A stretch of DNA of 64,000 nucleotides from BACL21 sp038141525 (GCA_038141525.1 JAYQIF010000008.1:620001-684000), one strand, 5' to 3'. Positions 19,147 through 28,752 are shown, counted from the first letter of the stretch. The notes: generated by a model from the sequence alone, not told the origin. Numbers and translations: made by a program.

Positions 19147-20602
19147 TTAAAATTTTAATTCCGAAACGGGGACACCAAAATACAACTCTAAAACTTTCAA
19201 TTTAAAAATATAATCGTATTTCGATCGATTCACATCGATTACGGCATTATCGTAACGGGTTTTCGACTGACTGAAAGTCAAAGGCATTGATCAAGCCTAC
19301 ATCGTAGCGCTGTTGAGCGTATTGATAGGCCAACTCCTGCGAATTCATGGCCTTTAAAGCCGCATCGTAAGATTTTAATGCCCCTTTAGCATCGACAAAA
19401 GCCTGATAAACCGTACTCTCTAAGTCCATTTTGGCCTGTTCCAAAAGCAATTCGCGACGCATCAAATTGAGCTTACTGCGCTTGACGTTATTGCGCGTAC
19501 TGTTCCCGTTAAAGATTGGAATGTTCATTTGCACGCCGTAAGAAATCCCATCATTGAGGTAAAGTTGCTCCTGAAATGGTTTGGCTGCCACCTCTTGATA
19601 ACCAATAATATTAGGGGCGAATCCGTAAACAGAAGCACCAGTTCCATCGACAAAACCGATAGGATCGGCAGTACTCACCACGGGATTGTCCGAGTCAATT
19701 ATGGTGCTTATACCGCTAAATCGATCTGACTCACGGGTGTTGTAATTAAAAAACGCACCCACCGAAGGCAAATAGGCACTTCGAGCAATTTGTAAATCCT
19801 TTTGCGCTAAGGACACATTCGTCTCGGCAATAAGTACTTCTTTTCGGTATTCTCGGGCAGCAGCTACAAGTTCTTGTGGTGTTTTATCTAAAATCTCGGT
19901 TCCCAAAATGTCATAGCCCTGATCGACAATATCAAAATCGCCGTAATCACGAATTTGTAGCAACTGGGCAAGATTAATCAGAGACAGGGTCACCCCATTT
20001 TGGGCAGCGACAATATTTTGTTTTTCTGTGGCATCAGCCGCTTGAATCTCAAGCAAGTCGCCCTCGGGCAAAACGCCCGCATCTACGAGTTCCCCCGTAC
20101 GCTCGATTTGACCAATGGTAACTGCATTCTGGGCTTCTAAAACCGCTACGTTCGCTTTGTTAGTGAGCACCTGTAAAAAGGCATTAGCCACAAACAAGGC
20201 AATATCGTCTTGCATTTTCTCCAGTCCATACTGAGCGGCCAGTGTATTGATCTTGGCGCGCTGCAAACTTCTTAAGTTTCGGAGTCCTTGAAAAATTGAC
20301 ATACTCGCGGTCATGCTGTAAGAAGAGTTTCTCGAGGTTTGATTCTCTAAAACGCCTGTAGTTACATTTTGAGTCAGTCCGGTGTTCCATGAATTAGACA
20401 CAGACCCATTAAGGTTAGGCAGATATGCGCCCACGGCATCGGCTTTATCCAGGCGTGCTAATTCCTGGTCCAATACACTTTGTTTTAAAGAAATATTATT
20501 GGACATGGCATACTCAACACACTCCTGTAGGGTCCATTTTTTTGTTTGCGCACTTACGGACACAGCAGTCAATAGGGCAAATACAATAGCAAATTGTTTC
20601 AT
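19147..20602 (-). CDS. TolC-family outer-membrane efflux protein (one frameshift)
   Basis: The protein has a signal peptide (ending VSVSAQ) and about 484 residues with two OEP repeats: the opening WTLQECVEYAMSNNISLKQ, long helices, and LIAETNVSLAQKDLQIARSAYLPSVGAFF in the second half. TolC-type trimers form the outer-membrane exit duct of tripartite pumps. The frame breaks near 19272: one extra base turns DFSQSKTRYDNAVIDVNRSKYDY out of frame. Restored, the protein ends LELYFGVPVSELKF at the TAA at 19147, only 2 bases before the start of the adaptor gene. It is preceded by the other adaptor gene with a 69-base gap, so it sits between two membrane-fusion proteins. Confidence 0.92.
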
Positions 20603-20671
20603 AATTTTATTGCGACCGATAACGGCCTATTTTACATTTTGCAACACAAAGGTAAGATTCTTCAGCTTAGC

Positions 20672-21826
20672 TTAAGGTCTTCCACCAGGTTGTTTGAGTT
20701 GATTCCACACTTTTATTTTGTCCTCTGAGGTTATTCCTGCTAAAACCTCTACAATTAATCCATCGCTAATCCCAAGGGTTACATCTCTTCTTTCAAATTC
20801 TTGATCTCCAGTTTCTACCTCTACATAAGCCTGTTGGTCTTCACGGTCATACTGAATCAACGACTCTTTTAGGGTCAAAACACTATCCGCTCTTGCCAAA
20901 ATTATTGAGGCATTGGCGCTCAGCCCAGCACGAATAAAGGTGGTGTCTTTTTTACTCAGGCTCCCTTTGATTTCAAATTGTACGGCTCCGTTTTCTTCAA
21001 CCCCTTTGGGCGCTATATAATCCAACACGGCATCGAAAGATTTGTCTTCGATTGCTCCAACGGTAATTTCTAGAGCCAAATTTTCTTTAATTTTCCCAAC
21101 CTCGCTTTCGTCGACTTTACCTTCAAAAATCATTTTATTAACATCGGCAAGTACGGCAATGGTCGTTCCATCATTGAAGTTGTTGGCCTCGATTACCTGG
21201 TTTCCGACTTTTACTGGAACATCGAGTATCATTCCAGAAACAGTGGCACGAATTTCTGTATTGGCCACGGCTCCAAGACCTTGTGTAGAGCCGGTTTTGA
21301 CAATATCAAAAGTCTGCTCGGCGGCGCGCAGATTCACCTGCTCTTGATTGAATCTTTGTGTGGCTTGATCAAAAGATAAGCGAGCCGTGTCAAATTCGTT
21401 GGCCGAGATAACCCCACGCTCAAACAGCAGTTGTTGGCGCTCATATATACTGGTTTGACGCTCCAAAGCCAGACGCGCGGTTTCTAATTGGGTCTGTGCC
21501 GCCTTGATGTTGTTTTGGGCACTGTTCAACGAATTGATATTGGGCACCACGCGAACTTTGGCGATCAAATCTCCTGTAACAATTGTTTGGCCAGCCTCGA
21601 CAAAAATGGCATCGATAATTCCCGAGATATTCGGTTTGATCAGTACTTCTTCCTTGGGGACTATACTGCCGGTGGCAACAGTTTTTTTAACTACAGAACC
21701 TACAGTGGCCTGATCATACTCATAAACAATCGGATCTTGCTGGTCTTTGAGCCAGATATAACGCACGCCCAAAATAAATAAGACGCCGATAGTAATTAAC
21801 GTGATTAATGTTCCTCTTCTTTTCAT
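20672..21826 (-). CDS. HlyD/MacA-type periplasmic adaptor subunit 2
   Basis: This intact 384-residue membrane-fusion protein has an anchor (TLITLITIGVLFILGVRYIW), a lipoyl-like segment (VLIKPNISGIIDAIFVEAGQTIVTGDLIAKV), a coiled coil (about 100-165), the second lipoyl half ATVSGMILDVPVKVGNQV, a beta-barrel and a membrane-proximal C-terminal domain with VTLGISDGLIVEVLAGI. It resembles MacA. It lies 42 bases after the first permease gene and 69 bases before tolC. A pump with two adaptor genes is seen in other flavobacteria; whether both serve one complex cannot be told from the sequence. Confidence 0.92.
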   Translation of the reverse strand: MKRRGTLITLITIGVLFILGVRYIWLKDQQDPIVYEYDQATVGSVVKKTVATGSIVPKEEVLIKPNISGIIDAIFVEAGQTIVTGDLIAKVRVVPNINSLNSAQNNIKAAQTQLETARLALERQTSIYERQQLLFERGVISANEFDTARLSFDQATQRFNQEQVNLRAAEQTFDIVKTGSTQGLGAVANTEIRATVSGMILDVPVKVGNQVIEANNFNDGTTIAVLADVNKMIFEGKVDESEVGKIKENLALEITVGAIEDKSFDAVLDYIAPKGVEENGAVQFEIKGSLSKKDTTFIRAGLSANASIILARADSVLTLKESLIQYDREDQQAYVEVETGDQEFERRDVTLGISDGLIVEVLAGITSEDKIKVWNQLKQPGGRP

Positions 21827-21868
21827 TATTGGTTGTATTAATACTTTTTAATTTCTTCTATTTTTTTG

Positions 21869-23129
21869 TTAGTCCATGCGCAGGGCGTCAACAGGTTTCA
21901 TTTGAGTAGCGCGTGTCGCGGGAATCATTCCAGCCAGGAGCCCCGACAAAACCAATATGGCCAAGGCAACAAATATCACACCGATACTCACAGAAGGGTT
22001 GGCAAAATTTTCCTACCGTTCCTGCAGCATCGAGCAAGGTATTCATAACCCAAATTAATCCAGCCGCAAAACTGATTCCGGCCATTCCCGAAATCAAGGT
22101 CAAAACCATAGATTCCTGCAACACTTGTCCGCGTATTTCTCTTGGGGTGGCGCCCAGGGCACGTCTGATTCCGATTTCTTTAGTCCGTTCTTTGACCACA
22201 ATTAGCATGATGTTACTGATCCCAATCACGCCAGACATAAGGACCAATGCCCCAACGAAATAACCGACAAAACTCAAAATCGCAAATAAGCCCGTTATTT
22301 TTTCAAATTGTTCTGCCAAGTCAAAATGACCAATGGCACGCTGATCGTCCGGATGAACTTTGTGGGATAAACGCATCTCTTTCATGATTTGTGGCTTGAT
22401 CTGCGTAATAGGGACCTCGTCAATGGCCGTTATGGCCATCCAGCCCACTACATCCCCGTAATTGAATGCCTTGCCAAAGGTGGAAAAAGGGATGTAAATC
22501 GTATTGGCATCTTCTTGATTATCCCCTTGACTGGTGCTTTTTTTAACCACGCCAATGACCATAAAGTTAATGCCGTTAATTTTTATGTAGGACCCTATGG
22601 GCTCCTCTCCGAGGTCATAAAGACTTTTGATTACATCAGTGCCCACGACGGCGACTTTGCGCTCATCTTGAATATCGGAATACGAAAGAAAGCGACCCTG
22701 TAAGATATCGAGCGGCTCCTGATTGATGTATTCGGGATTATCCCCATAAATATTAAACGCTCCTGTTTTGTCTTTGCGCGTGACGTTATTCGATCCGCGG
22801 AAACCACCCAATTGATTTCTGGGAGAAACAAATCGTAACTCAGGAAACTTCTCTTTGAGCAGTGCCACATCGGACTGCCTAAAATTAAAGCTACGGCCTT
22901 TTGTGAATCCTTTATAAGGCATGGAAGTGCGCTGAGTCCACATAAAAATCGTATTGGTAGCAAAATCACCAAAGTCCGCTTGTACACCATTCTTTAGACC
23001 ATTAGTCAACGCGAGTAAAAGAACCAAAATAAAAATACCCCAAAATACCCCAAAGGCGGTCATGATGGTTCTAAAGCGATTGGCATTGAGCGCCTCTAAT
23101 ATTTCGTCCCAGCGTTCTTTTTGCAACAT
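21869..23129 (-). CDS. MacB-like ABC transporter permease A (one frameshift)
   Basis: This type VII (MacB/FtsX-family) permease of about 419 residues has TM1 near residue 20-45 (AFGVFWGIFILVLLLALTNG), a large periplasmic domain (about 50-280), three C-terminal TM segments and the cytoplasmic coupling segment KERTKEIGIRRALGATPREI. The start codon overlaps the upstream permease stop (TAATG). One extra base near 22012 breaks the frame; repaired, it gives ENFANPSVSIGVIFVALAI and ends GMIPATRATQMKPVDALRMD. The FtsX-like ending and mechanotransmission topology suggest it moves a substrate within the periplasm rather than across the inner membrane (known for MacB). The substrate is unknown. Confidence 0.92.
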
Positions 23130-24372
23130 TATTCGTCTCTTAAAGCCTCGATAGGTCTTATGTGTGCTGCTCTTTGAGCAGGAATAAATCCGGCCAATGT
23201 CCCCGCAGCGATCAAAACAAAAACGGTGGTCATGGCAGTGCCAAAATCTACTTGTGGGTATTTTATAAAGGCCGAATCGATCATGGGGCCGACGAGTTCT
23301 AAAAGACCAACACCCAGAAAAAGACCAACAAATCCAGCAAATGCCGTTATAAAAATGGCTTCTTGTAATATCATACCAATAATGGACCAAGGTAAGGCGC
23401 CTAACGCTTTTCTAATCCCAATTTCTTTGGTGCGCTCTTTAACCACAATAAGCATAATATTGCTCACGCCAACAATTCCGGCGATAATAGTCCCGATGCC
23501 GATGAACCAAAAGACCGCACGGATTGTATCGATCAGACCATATATTTTTTTGGCCTCTTCTAGAGTATTATTGACTCGAACCGCAGATTGATCGTCAGGA
23601 GCCACACTGTATTTCTGACGCAAATCTTGGTCGATGCTCTGTGTCATGGCAGCAGACAGGGCGACAGCCTGATCAAAATCATCACTCATCTCGACCGTAT
23701 AGGCCAAAGAACGCAAACGGTCCTGAGCATTAAATACCTTTTGTGCCGTATTGAGCGGTACAAAAATGCGGTTCTCCTCTCGATTACCTCCTGGGTCACT
23801 ATAGACGCCAACGACAATAAAATTGATGCCCTGAATATCGATTTGTGCTCCTATTGGATCTGCATCTTTGAACAAATCCAACTTCATTTGATGACCAATG
23901 ACGGCCACTTTGGACGACTGCATTAGATCGCTTTGGCTGATGAAGCGTCCCTCAACCATGGTTTCATTCTCAATGAACTGCTGATCAGGATAGGCCCCCT
24001 CTACGCGGTAATTACCGCTTTGGTCTTTATAACTAACGGCCCCACCCCAAATGGAATAAATGGGCGTTTCATATTCGATATAATCCTGATAATTTGTGGA
24101 GATCAGATCAAAATCTTCATTCTTTAATTGAATGAATCGACCGGGATTAAGCCCTTTATATTCTTTTGTAGTGGTTCCTGTCCACACTGAAATTCTATTG
24201 GTCGCATCTTGCTCAAACTCGGATTGAACCCGTTTTGTATGCCAGTACTTACGCCCAGAAGAATCACCAAAATAAAAATCCCAGAGGACACCGATAAGGC
24301 AGTAAGAAACGTCCGCAGTCTGTTCTTATTGAGCGTTTCGAAAATTTCCTGCCAACGCTCTAAACTAAACAT
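23129..24372 (-). CDS. MacB-like ABC transporter permease B (one frameshift)
   Basis: This is a second MacB/FtsX-family permease of about 414 residues, with TM1 around SVSSGIFILVILLGVSTG, a periplasmic domain, and the conserved VVKERTKEIGIRKALGALPWSIIG coupling segment before the last membrane helices. One C or G is missing near 24230; restoring it gives NGVQSEFEQDATNRISVWTG, continuous with both halves. Its start overlaps the ATPase gene by 8 bases and its stop overlaps permease A by one base, so the three are translationally coupled. Paired permeases with one ATPase suggest a heterodimeric pump, unlike homodimeric MacB with fused ATPase (inference). Confidence 0.92.
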
Positions 24373-25072
24373 TTAATGCACTTTTGGCGCGGACTTGCTC
24401 CACTTGTTCGTCTTTTACAATGAGTCCGTCTTTGAGGTGCACCACACGCTTACACATGTGGGCAATATCCATTTCGTGGGTGACACATAGTATGGTTTTG
24501 CCTTCATCATTAATTTCTTGGATGAGATCCATGACCTCATAGGAGGTTGTAGAATCCAGTGCGCCTGTAGGTTCATCCGCCAAAAGCACCTTAGGGTCAC
24601 TCGCCAGAGCACGGGCAATGGCTACACGCTGTTTTTGCCCTCCAGACAATTCATTGGGCAAATGTTCCGCCCAATTCGCCAGACCCACTTTTTCTAAATA
24701 ATGCATTGCGCGTTCGGTTCTCTGCTGACGCTTTATGCCCTGATAATAAAGAGGCATGGCTACATTATCCAAGGCTGTTTTATAGGAGATTAGATTAAAC
24801 GACTGAAAAATAAAGCCTAAAAACTGATTGCGATAACGCGCCGCTAAAGATTCATTTAAATCTTTTATCGGTGTCCCGTCGAGTACATAACTGCCCTGGT
24901 CCGCCTCATCGAGCATTCCTAAAATGTTCAAAAAAGTAGATTTTCCAGAACCTGAAGAACCCATGATGGCCACCATTTCTCCGGAGTTTACAGAAAAATC
25001 AATGCCTTTTAGTACGTGAAGCTGGTTTTGTCCTACAGCGTAGGATTTGTGTAGGTTGTCTATTGTAATCAT
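24365..25072 (-). CDS. ABC transporter ATP-binding protein (MacB/LolD type)
   Basis: This 235-residue ATPase carries Walker A GSSGSGKST, the Q-loop region FIFQSFNLI, signature LSGGQKQRVAIARA, Walker B VLLADEPTGALD, and the switch His in CVTHEMDIA. It would power the two permeases downstream, which it overlaps by 8 bases. Sequence features place it in the MacB/LolD/FtsE group. It is the first gene of the apparent efflux operon (ATPase, permease B, permease A, adaptor 2, TolC, adaptor 1, tsaB). A TATTTTTG box lies 18 bases upstream of the ATG. Confidence 0.95.
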   Translation of the reverse strand: MITIDNLHKSYAVGQNQLHVLKGIDFSVNSGEMVAIMGSSGSGKSTFLNILGMLDEADQGSYVLDGTPIKDLNESLAARYRNQFLGFIFQSFNLISYKTALDNVAMPLYYQGIKRQQRTERAMHYLEKVGLANWAEHLPNELSGGQKQRVAIARALASDPKVLLADEPTGALDSTTSYEVMDLIQEINDEGKTILCVTHEMDIAHMCKRVVHLKDGLIVKDEQVEQVRAKSALNV

Positions 25073-25089
25073 TTTGGCTTCTAAAGCCT

Positions 25090-25097
25090 CAAAAATA
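25090..25097 (-). promoter_or_regulatory. Putative -7 promoter box of the efflux operon
   Basis: On the minus strand TATTTTTG matches TAnnTTTG, 18 bases before the ATPase ATG. The leader then contains a small 5-bp hairpin (GGCTT TAG AAGCC). No -33 TTG is evident. Confidence 0.5.
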
Positions 25098-25131
25098 CTG
25101 TGGTTCGCACGATAAATGTGTGAAATCTTTG

Positions 25132-25368
25132 TTAAGACTTTGATCGTCTAATTTTATATACGGCATAACCTACAGCCCCTACCAGCAGATAAGGAAAGAC
25201 CATGAGATACACGATTCCGTTATTGATGCCCTTGGCCGCTTGCCCAGAGGCTTCACTCTCAAGGACCGCACGACACATAGCGCATTGCGCAGATAATGGC
25301 CAGAAGGCCACAGCCAAAAGCAGCACGACCATACTCAACATCAATTTTTTGGTATGGACCCTAGGCAT
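25132..25368 (-). CDS. Small membrane protein with CAMC motif, unknown function
   Basis: I chose ATG 25368, giving 78 residues. The protein has an N-terminal hydrophobic segment (LSMVVLLLAVAFWPLSAQ), a CAMCRAVLES motif just after it, and a C-terminal membrane helix (IVYLMVFPYLLVGAVGYAVYKIRR). The two cysteines three residues apart would lie at the periplasmic face. It overlaps the DUF420 gene by 8 bases and ends the cytochrome-oxidase assembly group, so a role in copper or heme handling is plausible but not shown. I recognise it only as a small conserved protein of flavobacterial cta clusters. Confidence 0.7.
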   Translation of the reverse strand: MPRVHTKKLMLSMVVLLLAVAFWPLSAQCAMCRAVLESEASGQAAKGINNGIVYLMVFPYLLVGAVGYAVYKIRRSKS

Positions 25369-25885
25369 AGTAGGGCGCAATCATTAAATAAACAATTACT
25401 CCAGTAACGGCGACATAAAGCCAAATCGGAAAGGTAATTTTGGCCATCTTCTTGTGCTGAACGAATTGCTCCATACTGGCGTAATAATACGTAAACAAGA
25501 CCAACGGAATCACGGTAATCGACAGGACAATATGACTCACTAAAATAAAATAATAAATGCCCTTGATCACACCATCGCCTCCAAAAGGGGTTGGGTCAGA
25601 GGTCATGTGGTAAGCCACGTACATGACCAAAAAAGCGATAGAGCATAAAATTGCAATCGACATCAGCCGCTCGTGTTGTGCGCGATTGCCCTTTCTGATT
25701 TGAATAACAGCAGTCACTAAGAGCACTGCCGTCAAGGCGTTAATGCCTGCATAAATCGGCGGTAAAAACATGAGCGGTGCCACATCTGGAATACGGACAT
25801 TAAATAAGATGGCCACAACGACCGGGATAAGCATTGACAGTGTCCAAATAACAAACTTATAACGCGATTGCAAGAACTGTTTCAT
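25361..25885 (-). CDS. DUF420 membrane protein, likely cytochrome oxidase assembly/maturation
   Basis: This 174-residue protein has five predicted membrane helices, starting FVIWTLSMLIPVVVAILF, with conserved His residues in RAQHERLMSIA, AYHMTSDP and SHIVLSITV. It belongs to the DUF420 family (YozB/CtaM in Firmicutes, where CtaM is needed for heme-A oxidase function; this is recalled family knowledge). It lies 2 bases after the SCO gene and 8 bases into the small CAMC gene, strongly suggesting co-translation. The His pattern would suit heme or metal binding, but this is inference. Confidence 0.87.
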   Translation of the reverse strand: MKQFLQSRYKFVIWTLSMLIPVVVAILFNVRIPDVAPLMFLPPIYAGINALTAVLLVTAVIQIRKGNRAQHERLMSIAILCSIAFLVMYVAYHMTSDPTPFGGDGVIKGIYYFILVSHIVLSITVIPLVLFTYYYASMEQFVQHKKMAKITFPIWLYVAVTGVIVYLMIAPYYA

Positions 25886-25887
25886 AA

Positions 25888-26574
25888 TTATTTTTTAAGA
25901 AGGACACTAATATCGTTAATTAATTTGGAAACCTGACTTGTTTCCAATCCGTCGTAATAGATGATCGGGTTTCCGTAGGCGTCATAACGCGATCTAATCA
26001 TTCCTTGGTCATCGACTAAAGCAAAAAATCCGGAGTGTTCAAAACCCCCATCGATGGCAGCACCTGGCCCAACATAAAGATTAAAACCCTTATTGGCCAT
26101 GTCATAAATATCGTCTTGTGCTCCAGTAAGCAAAAACCAATTCGGGTGTGTTATCCCGTATTTCTGAGCGTATTCACTCAACACCTCCGATGTGTCATAG
26201 GTCGGGTTGATCGTCACAGAAATCAGGCTGACGCGCGATTCATCTGCAAAGGCCGTCTGAACCTTAAGTAAATTTTGTGTCATTATGGGACAGATAGACG
26301 GGCAGGTTGTGAAAAAAAACTCCACAACATAAATCTGTCCTGCCAATCGACTACTGTCGAACTGAGCGCCATATTGATTGATCAATGAAAACTCTGGAGC
26401 CGGACCGATAGTCGCCATGTCCATGTCGCCTTTGGCCGCGTGATTGAGATTGTGGCGATCCATATCAACGATTTGCTCCCCCGAAATGCGTGAAATTATT
26501 TTTGGAATGAAGATGATTCCAAATACAAGAAGAACAAGGGTGATACCGATATAGGAGTAATTTTGCTTTTTCAT
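25888..26574 (-). CDS. SCO1/SenC copper chaperone for cytochrome oxidase
   Basis: This 228-residue protein is anchored by one N-terminal helix (IGITLVLLVFGIIFIPKII) and has a thioredoxin-fold periplasmic domain. It carries the copper-binding CPSICP motif in EFFFTTCPSICPIM and the third ligand His in GFEHSGFFALVD. SCO proteins deliver or reduce copper for the CuA site of oxidase subunit II, encoded in this window at 49616. It follows the Cys-less thioredoxin-like gene by 2 bases and precedes DUF420 by 2 bases. Assignment is firm from motifs. Confidence 0.95.
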   Translation of the reverse strand: MKKQNYSYIGITLVLLVFGIIFIPKIISRISGEQIVDMDRHNLNHAAKGDMDMATIGPAPEFSLINQYGAQFDSSRLAGQIYVVEFFFTTCPSICPIMTQNLLKVQTAFADESRVSLISVTINPTYDTSEVLSEYAQKYGITHPNWFLLTGAQDDIYDMANKGFNLYVGPGAAIDGGFEHSGFFALVDDQGMIRSRYDAYGNPIIYYDGLETSQVSKLINDISVLLKK

Positions 26575-26576
26575 GA

Positions 26577-27227
26577 CTACTTTTTACGCGTCGACTTATA
26601 TTTCTTTAACGCCAGACGGTACTCCGCCAAAATAATTTTGACGTCGTCGTTCATTTCATTGTTGATGATGGCATAATTCGATGCATTGTAGCCCACACCA
26701 AATTCTTGATATTCACTCTCGGTGCGCCCACGTAGATGACCATCCTTGTCGATGATATAAACATAAGATGTAGCGCCTTGTTCATCCAGTGGATGAGGTG
26801 AGTCCAACTGTTGATGGATCTCACCAATAGTTGCCAGGTCGGTGTAAGCGATTTTAAAATTTTTTGGATCGGCGATTTGAGTAAACTCCTGCCGCAAAGA
26901 AACGACCGCCGAATCTTGATCCTTAGTCGCCAAAAACAGCATTTGAAAATCGTCAAATTGATAGTTTTTCTTATAAATTTTATGGGCAAGATTAAACACC
27001 TCAGCCTTGTGTCCTGAGGCGTTTTGGCCTAAAAAACCAAGAATGGTAATGTTGCCCTGTGCGCTGAGTTCAGCACCATTTTCATCTGTGAGTTCCTCCA
27101 ACAAAATTGATTGCTCTGTTAGTTTAGGGAGCTTTGCAAATTGATTGACACCACTGGCGAAAAACAAATATACAGTAATGGGCAATATGAATAGAATTCC
27201 TAAAACTAAGTACTTTTTCCAGCCCAT
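26577..27227 (-). CDS. Membrane-anchored thioredoxin-like protein lacking redox cysteines
   Basis: I chose ATG 27227, giving 216 residues; a longer TTG start at 27245 is less likely. One N-terminal helix (YLVLGILFILPITVYLFFAS) is followed by a periplasmic domain that looks like the SCO/AhpC fold: NITILGFLGQNASGHKAEVFNLAHKIYKK at the place where SCO has its CxxxCP, and SYVYIIDKDGHLRGR near the end. The copper-binding cysteines are absent and no His ligand is obvious. It sits 2 bases before SCO and is probably co-translated with it. It may be a structural partner or a chaperone, but the function is unknown. Confidence 0.75.
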   Translation of the reverse strand: MGWKKYLVLGILFILPITVYLFFASGVNQFAKLPKLTEQSILLEELTDENGAELSAQGNITILGFLGQNASGHKAEVFNLAHKIYKKNYQFDDFQMLFLATKDQDSAVVSLRQEFTQIADPKNFKIAYTDLATIGEIHQQLDSPHPLDEQGATSYVYIIDKDGHLRGRTESEYQEFGVGYNASNYAIINNEMNDDVKIILAEYRLALKKYKSTRKK

Positions 27228-27281
27228 ATAATTTGTTTTAAGCAAAAGTACACCGCCACTGTCACTTGTAGAAATATATTC

Positions 27282-27308
27282 AAAAAAAAAGGCCCCAAAA
27301 TGGGGCCT
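27282..27308 (-). terminator. Rho-independent terminator after cox4-like gene
   Basis: On the minus strand AGGCCCCA-TTT-TGGGGCCT is followed by nine T residues. The 8-bp stem lies 22 bases after the cox4-like stop and before the thioredoxin-like gene, so it could separate the cox genes from the assembly genes or give partial read-through. Confidence 0.85.
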
Positions 27309-27329
27309 GATGTTTTATAATGCGCAGGA

Positions 27330-27713
27330 TTAAAAGTTGAACTTGATGAAGTTGTTTTTATAAACATCAAAAATATAATCCGCCTCTACCAACAGAATAG
27401 CGATCAAATAACAAATCAGAAACACACCAGTCCATACTACAGCACGGCGCAATCCAGTTTGCTCATCGCGCATGTGCATGAAGTCCCAGGTAATATAATA
27501 GGCCTTGACTAAGGTCAATATGATGAAAATCCAGTTCAGATATTTCATGGTCAAAAAACGACCTTGCACCAATATTTCTGGCTTGATGATTCCTAAAACC
27601 ACCTCCACAGCGGTTACGACACAGAGGAAAGCGAAAACACCCCAAATTTTTTGAATGTTGGAATTAAACTTAACTAATCCTCTGAAAATCTCTAATTTAT
27701 GTTCGTGTCCCAT
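27330..27713 (-). CDS. Cytochrome c oxidase subunit IV family protein
   Basis: This 127-residue protein has three predicted membrane helices (IWGVFAFLCVVTAVEVVLG, YLNWIFIILTLVKAYYITW, RRAVVWTGVFLICYLIAILLVEA), the layout of the bacterial COX4/CyoD-like subunit. It probably stabilises the oxidase core. The upstream gene, cox3, ends 14 bases before its ATG. HEHK near the N terminus and WDFMHMRDE before TM3 are common in Bacteroidota members. The gene ends just before a strong terminator. Confidence 0.87.
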   Translation of the reverse strand: MGHEHKLEIFRGLVKFNSNIQKIWGVFAFLCVVTAVEVVLGIIKPEILVQGRFLTMKYLNWIFIILTLVKAYYITWDFMHMRDEQTGLRRAVVWTGVFLICYLIAILLVEADYIFDVYKNNFIKFNF

Positions 27714-27727
27714 AGTGTGCTAAAGAA

Positions 27728-28711
27728 TTAAACCAGGTAAAAGAATGTGAATACGAATACCCAAACCAAATCTACAAAGTGCCAGTAAAGACCTACTTTT
27801 TCAACCATTTCGTAACTCTTTCGGCGTTGGTAAGTCCCTATAATGACGTTAAAGAAAATGATGACATTGATGACCACTCCGGAAAATACGTGAAACCCGT
27901 GGAATCCGGTAATGAAGAAAAAGAAATCAGCAAATAAAGGATGCCCGTACTCATTGCGCTGCAAATTTGCCCCTTCAACAACTAGCTTACCGTCGTTCAT
28001 TAATTTATCTAATGAGGCCTCACGAGAGAGCACGATCGGATGGCCATTATCGTCTAGGTACTGAGTGCGGATCAGTAAATCCTCATTGGCCGTAAAACCT
28101 TTTTGTACTTCAGCGAGGCTGTAAGTACTTTGTGTCGTTGTTTCTCCATAATGCCATATCCCGTTTTTCCGCTCGTGGGTCAATCGTTCAGTAGGAATAT
28201 TTTCGGCAAAATCTGCAATCGCCACGCGATCCCCGTTGGTATCTAAAAATTGTAAAATACGACCGCCATTGGTCTCAACAGCTCCGTAGTCTCCTTTGAT
28301 AAAAGTCGCCCATTCCCAAGCTTGAGAACCGACGAAAATACCCCCGCCTATGATGGTAAAAAACATATACCAAGCGACTTTACTTTGCTGCATTTTATGA
28401 CCTGCATCAACAGCCAGTACCATGGTTACCGATGAGAAGATCAGCACTAGGGTCATAAAGGCCACATAATACATCGGTGCGGGTACGCCATGCAAGAATG
28501 GAACGTGTGTAAACACTTCATCGGCGATTGGCCAGGCATCAATGAATTTGAATCTCGAGAATCCATAAGAGGCAATAAACCCAGAAAATGTAAGAGCATC
28601 AGAAAGGATGAAAAACCACATCATCATTTTTCCATAACTCACCTTAAACGGTTGAGATCCCCCACCCCATGTCTTTCCTTCAGTACCTGTTTTAGCTACA
28701 GTAGCATCCAT
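27728..28711 (-). CDS. Cytochrome c oxidase subunit III, copy with large inserted loop
   Basis: This 327-residue protein contains the seven-helix subunit III core, with MMMWFFILSDALTFSGFI at the start, TGFHGFHVFSGVVINVIIF (the conserved subunit III His segment) and LYWHFVDLVWVFVFTFFYL at the end. Between about residues 140 and 250 lies a soluble insertion of roughly 110 residues containing DYGAVETNGGRIL and NLQRNEYGHPLF, which makes it longer than the usual 200-260. It should sit in the aa3-type oxidase with CtaC and CtaD. Such insertions occur in Bacteroidota oxidases. It starts 42 bases after the second cox3 gene. Confidence 0.9.
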   Translation of the reverse strand: MDATVAKTGTEGKTWGGGSQPFKVSYGKMMMWFFILSDALTFSGFIASYGFSRFKFIDAWPIADEVFTHVPFLHGVPAPMYYVAFMTLVLIFSSVTMVLAVDAGHKMQQSKVAWYMFFTIIGGGIFVGSQAWEWATFIKGDYGAVETNGGRILQFLDTNGDRVAIADFAENIPTERLTHERKNGIWHYGETTTQSTYSLAEVQKGFTANEDLLIRTQYLDDNGHPIVLSREASLDKLMNDGKLVVEGANLQRNEYGHPLFADFFFFITGFHGFHVFSGVVINVIIFFNVIIGTYQRRKSYEMVEKVGLYWHFVDLVWVFVFTFFYLV

Positions 28712-28752
28712 AAATTATTGGTGTATTTAGAGTGCAAAAATAGGCAATATTT

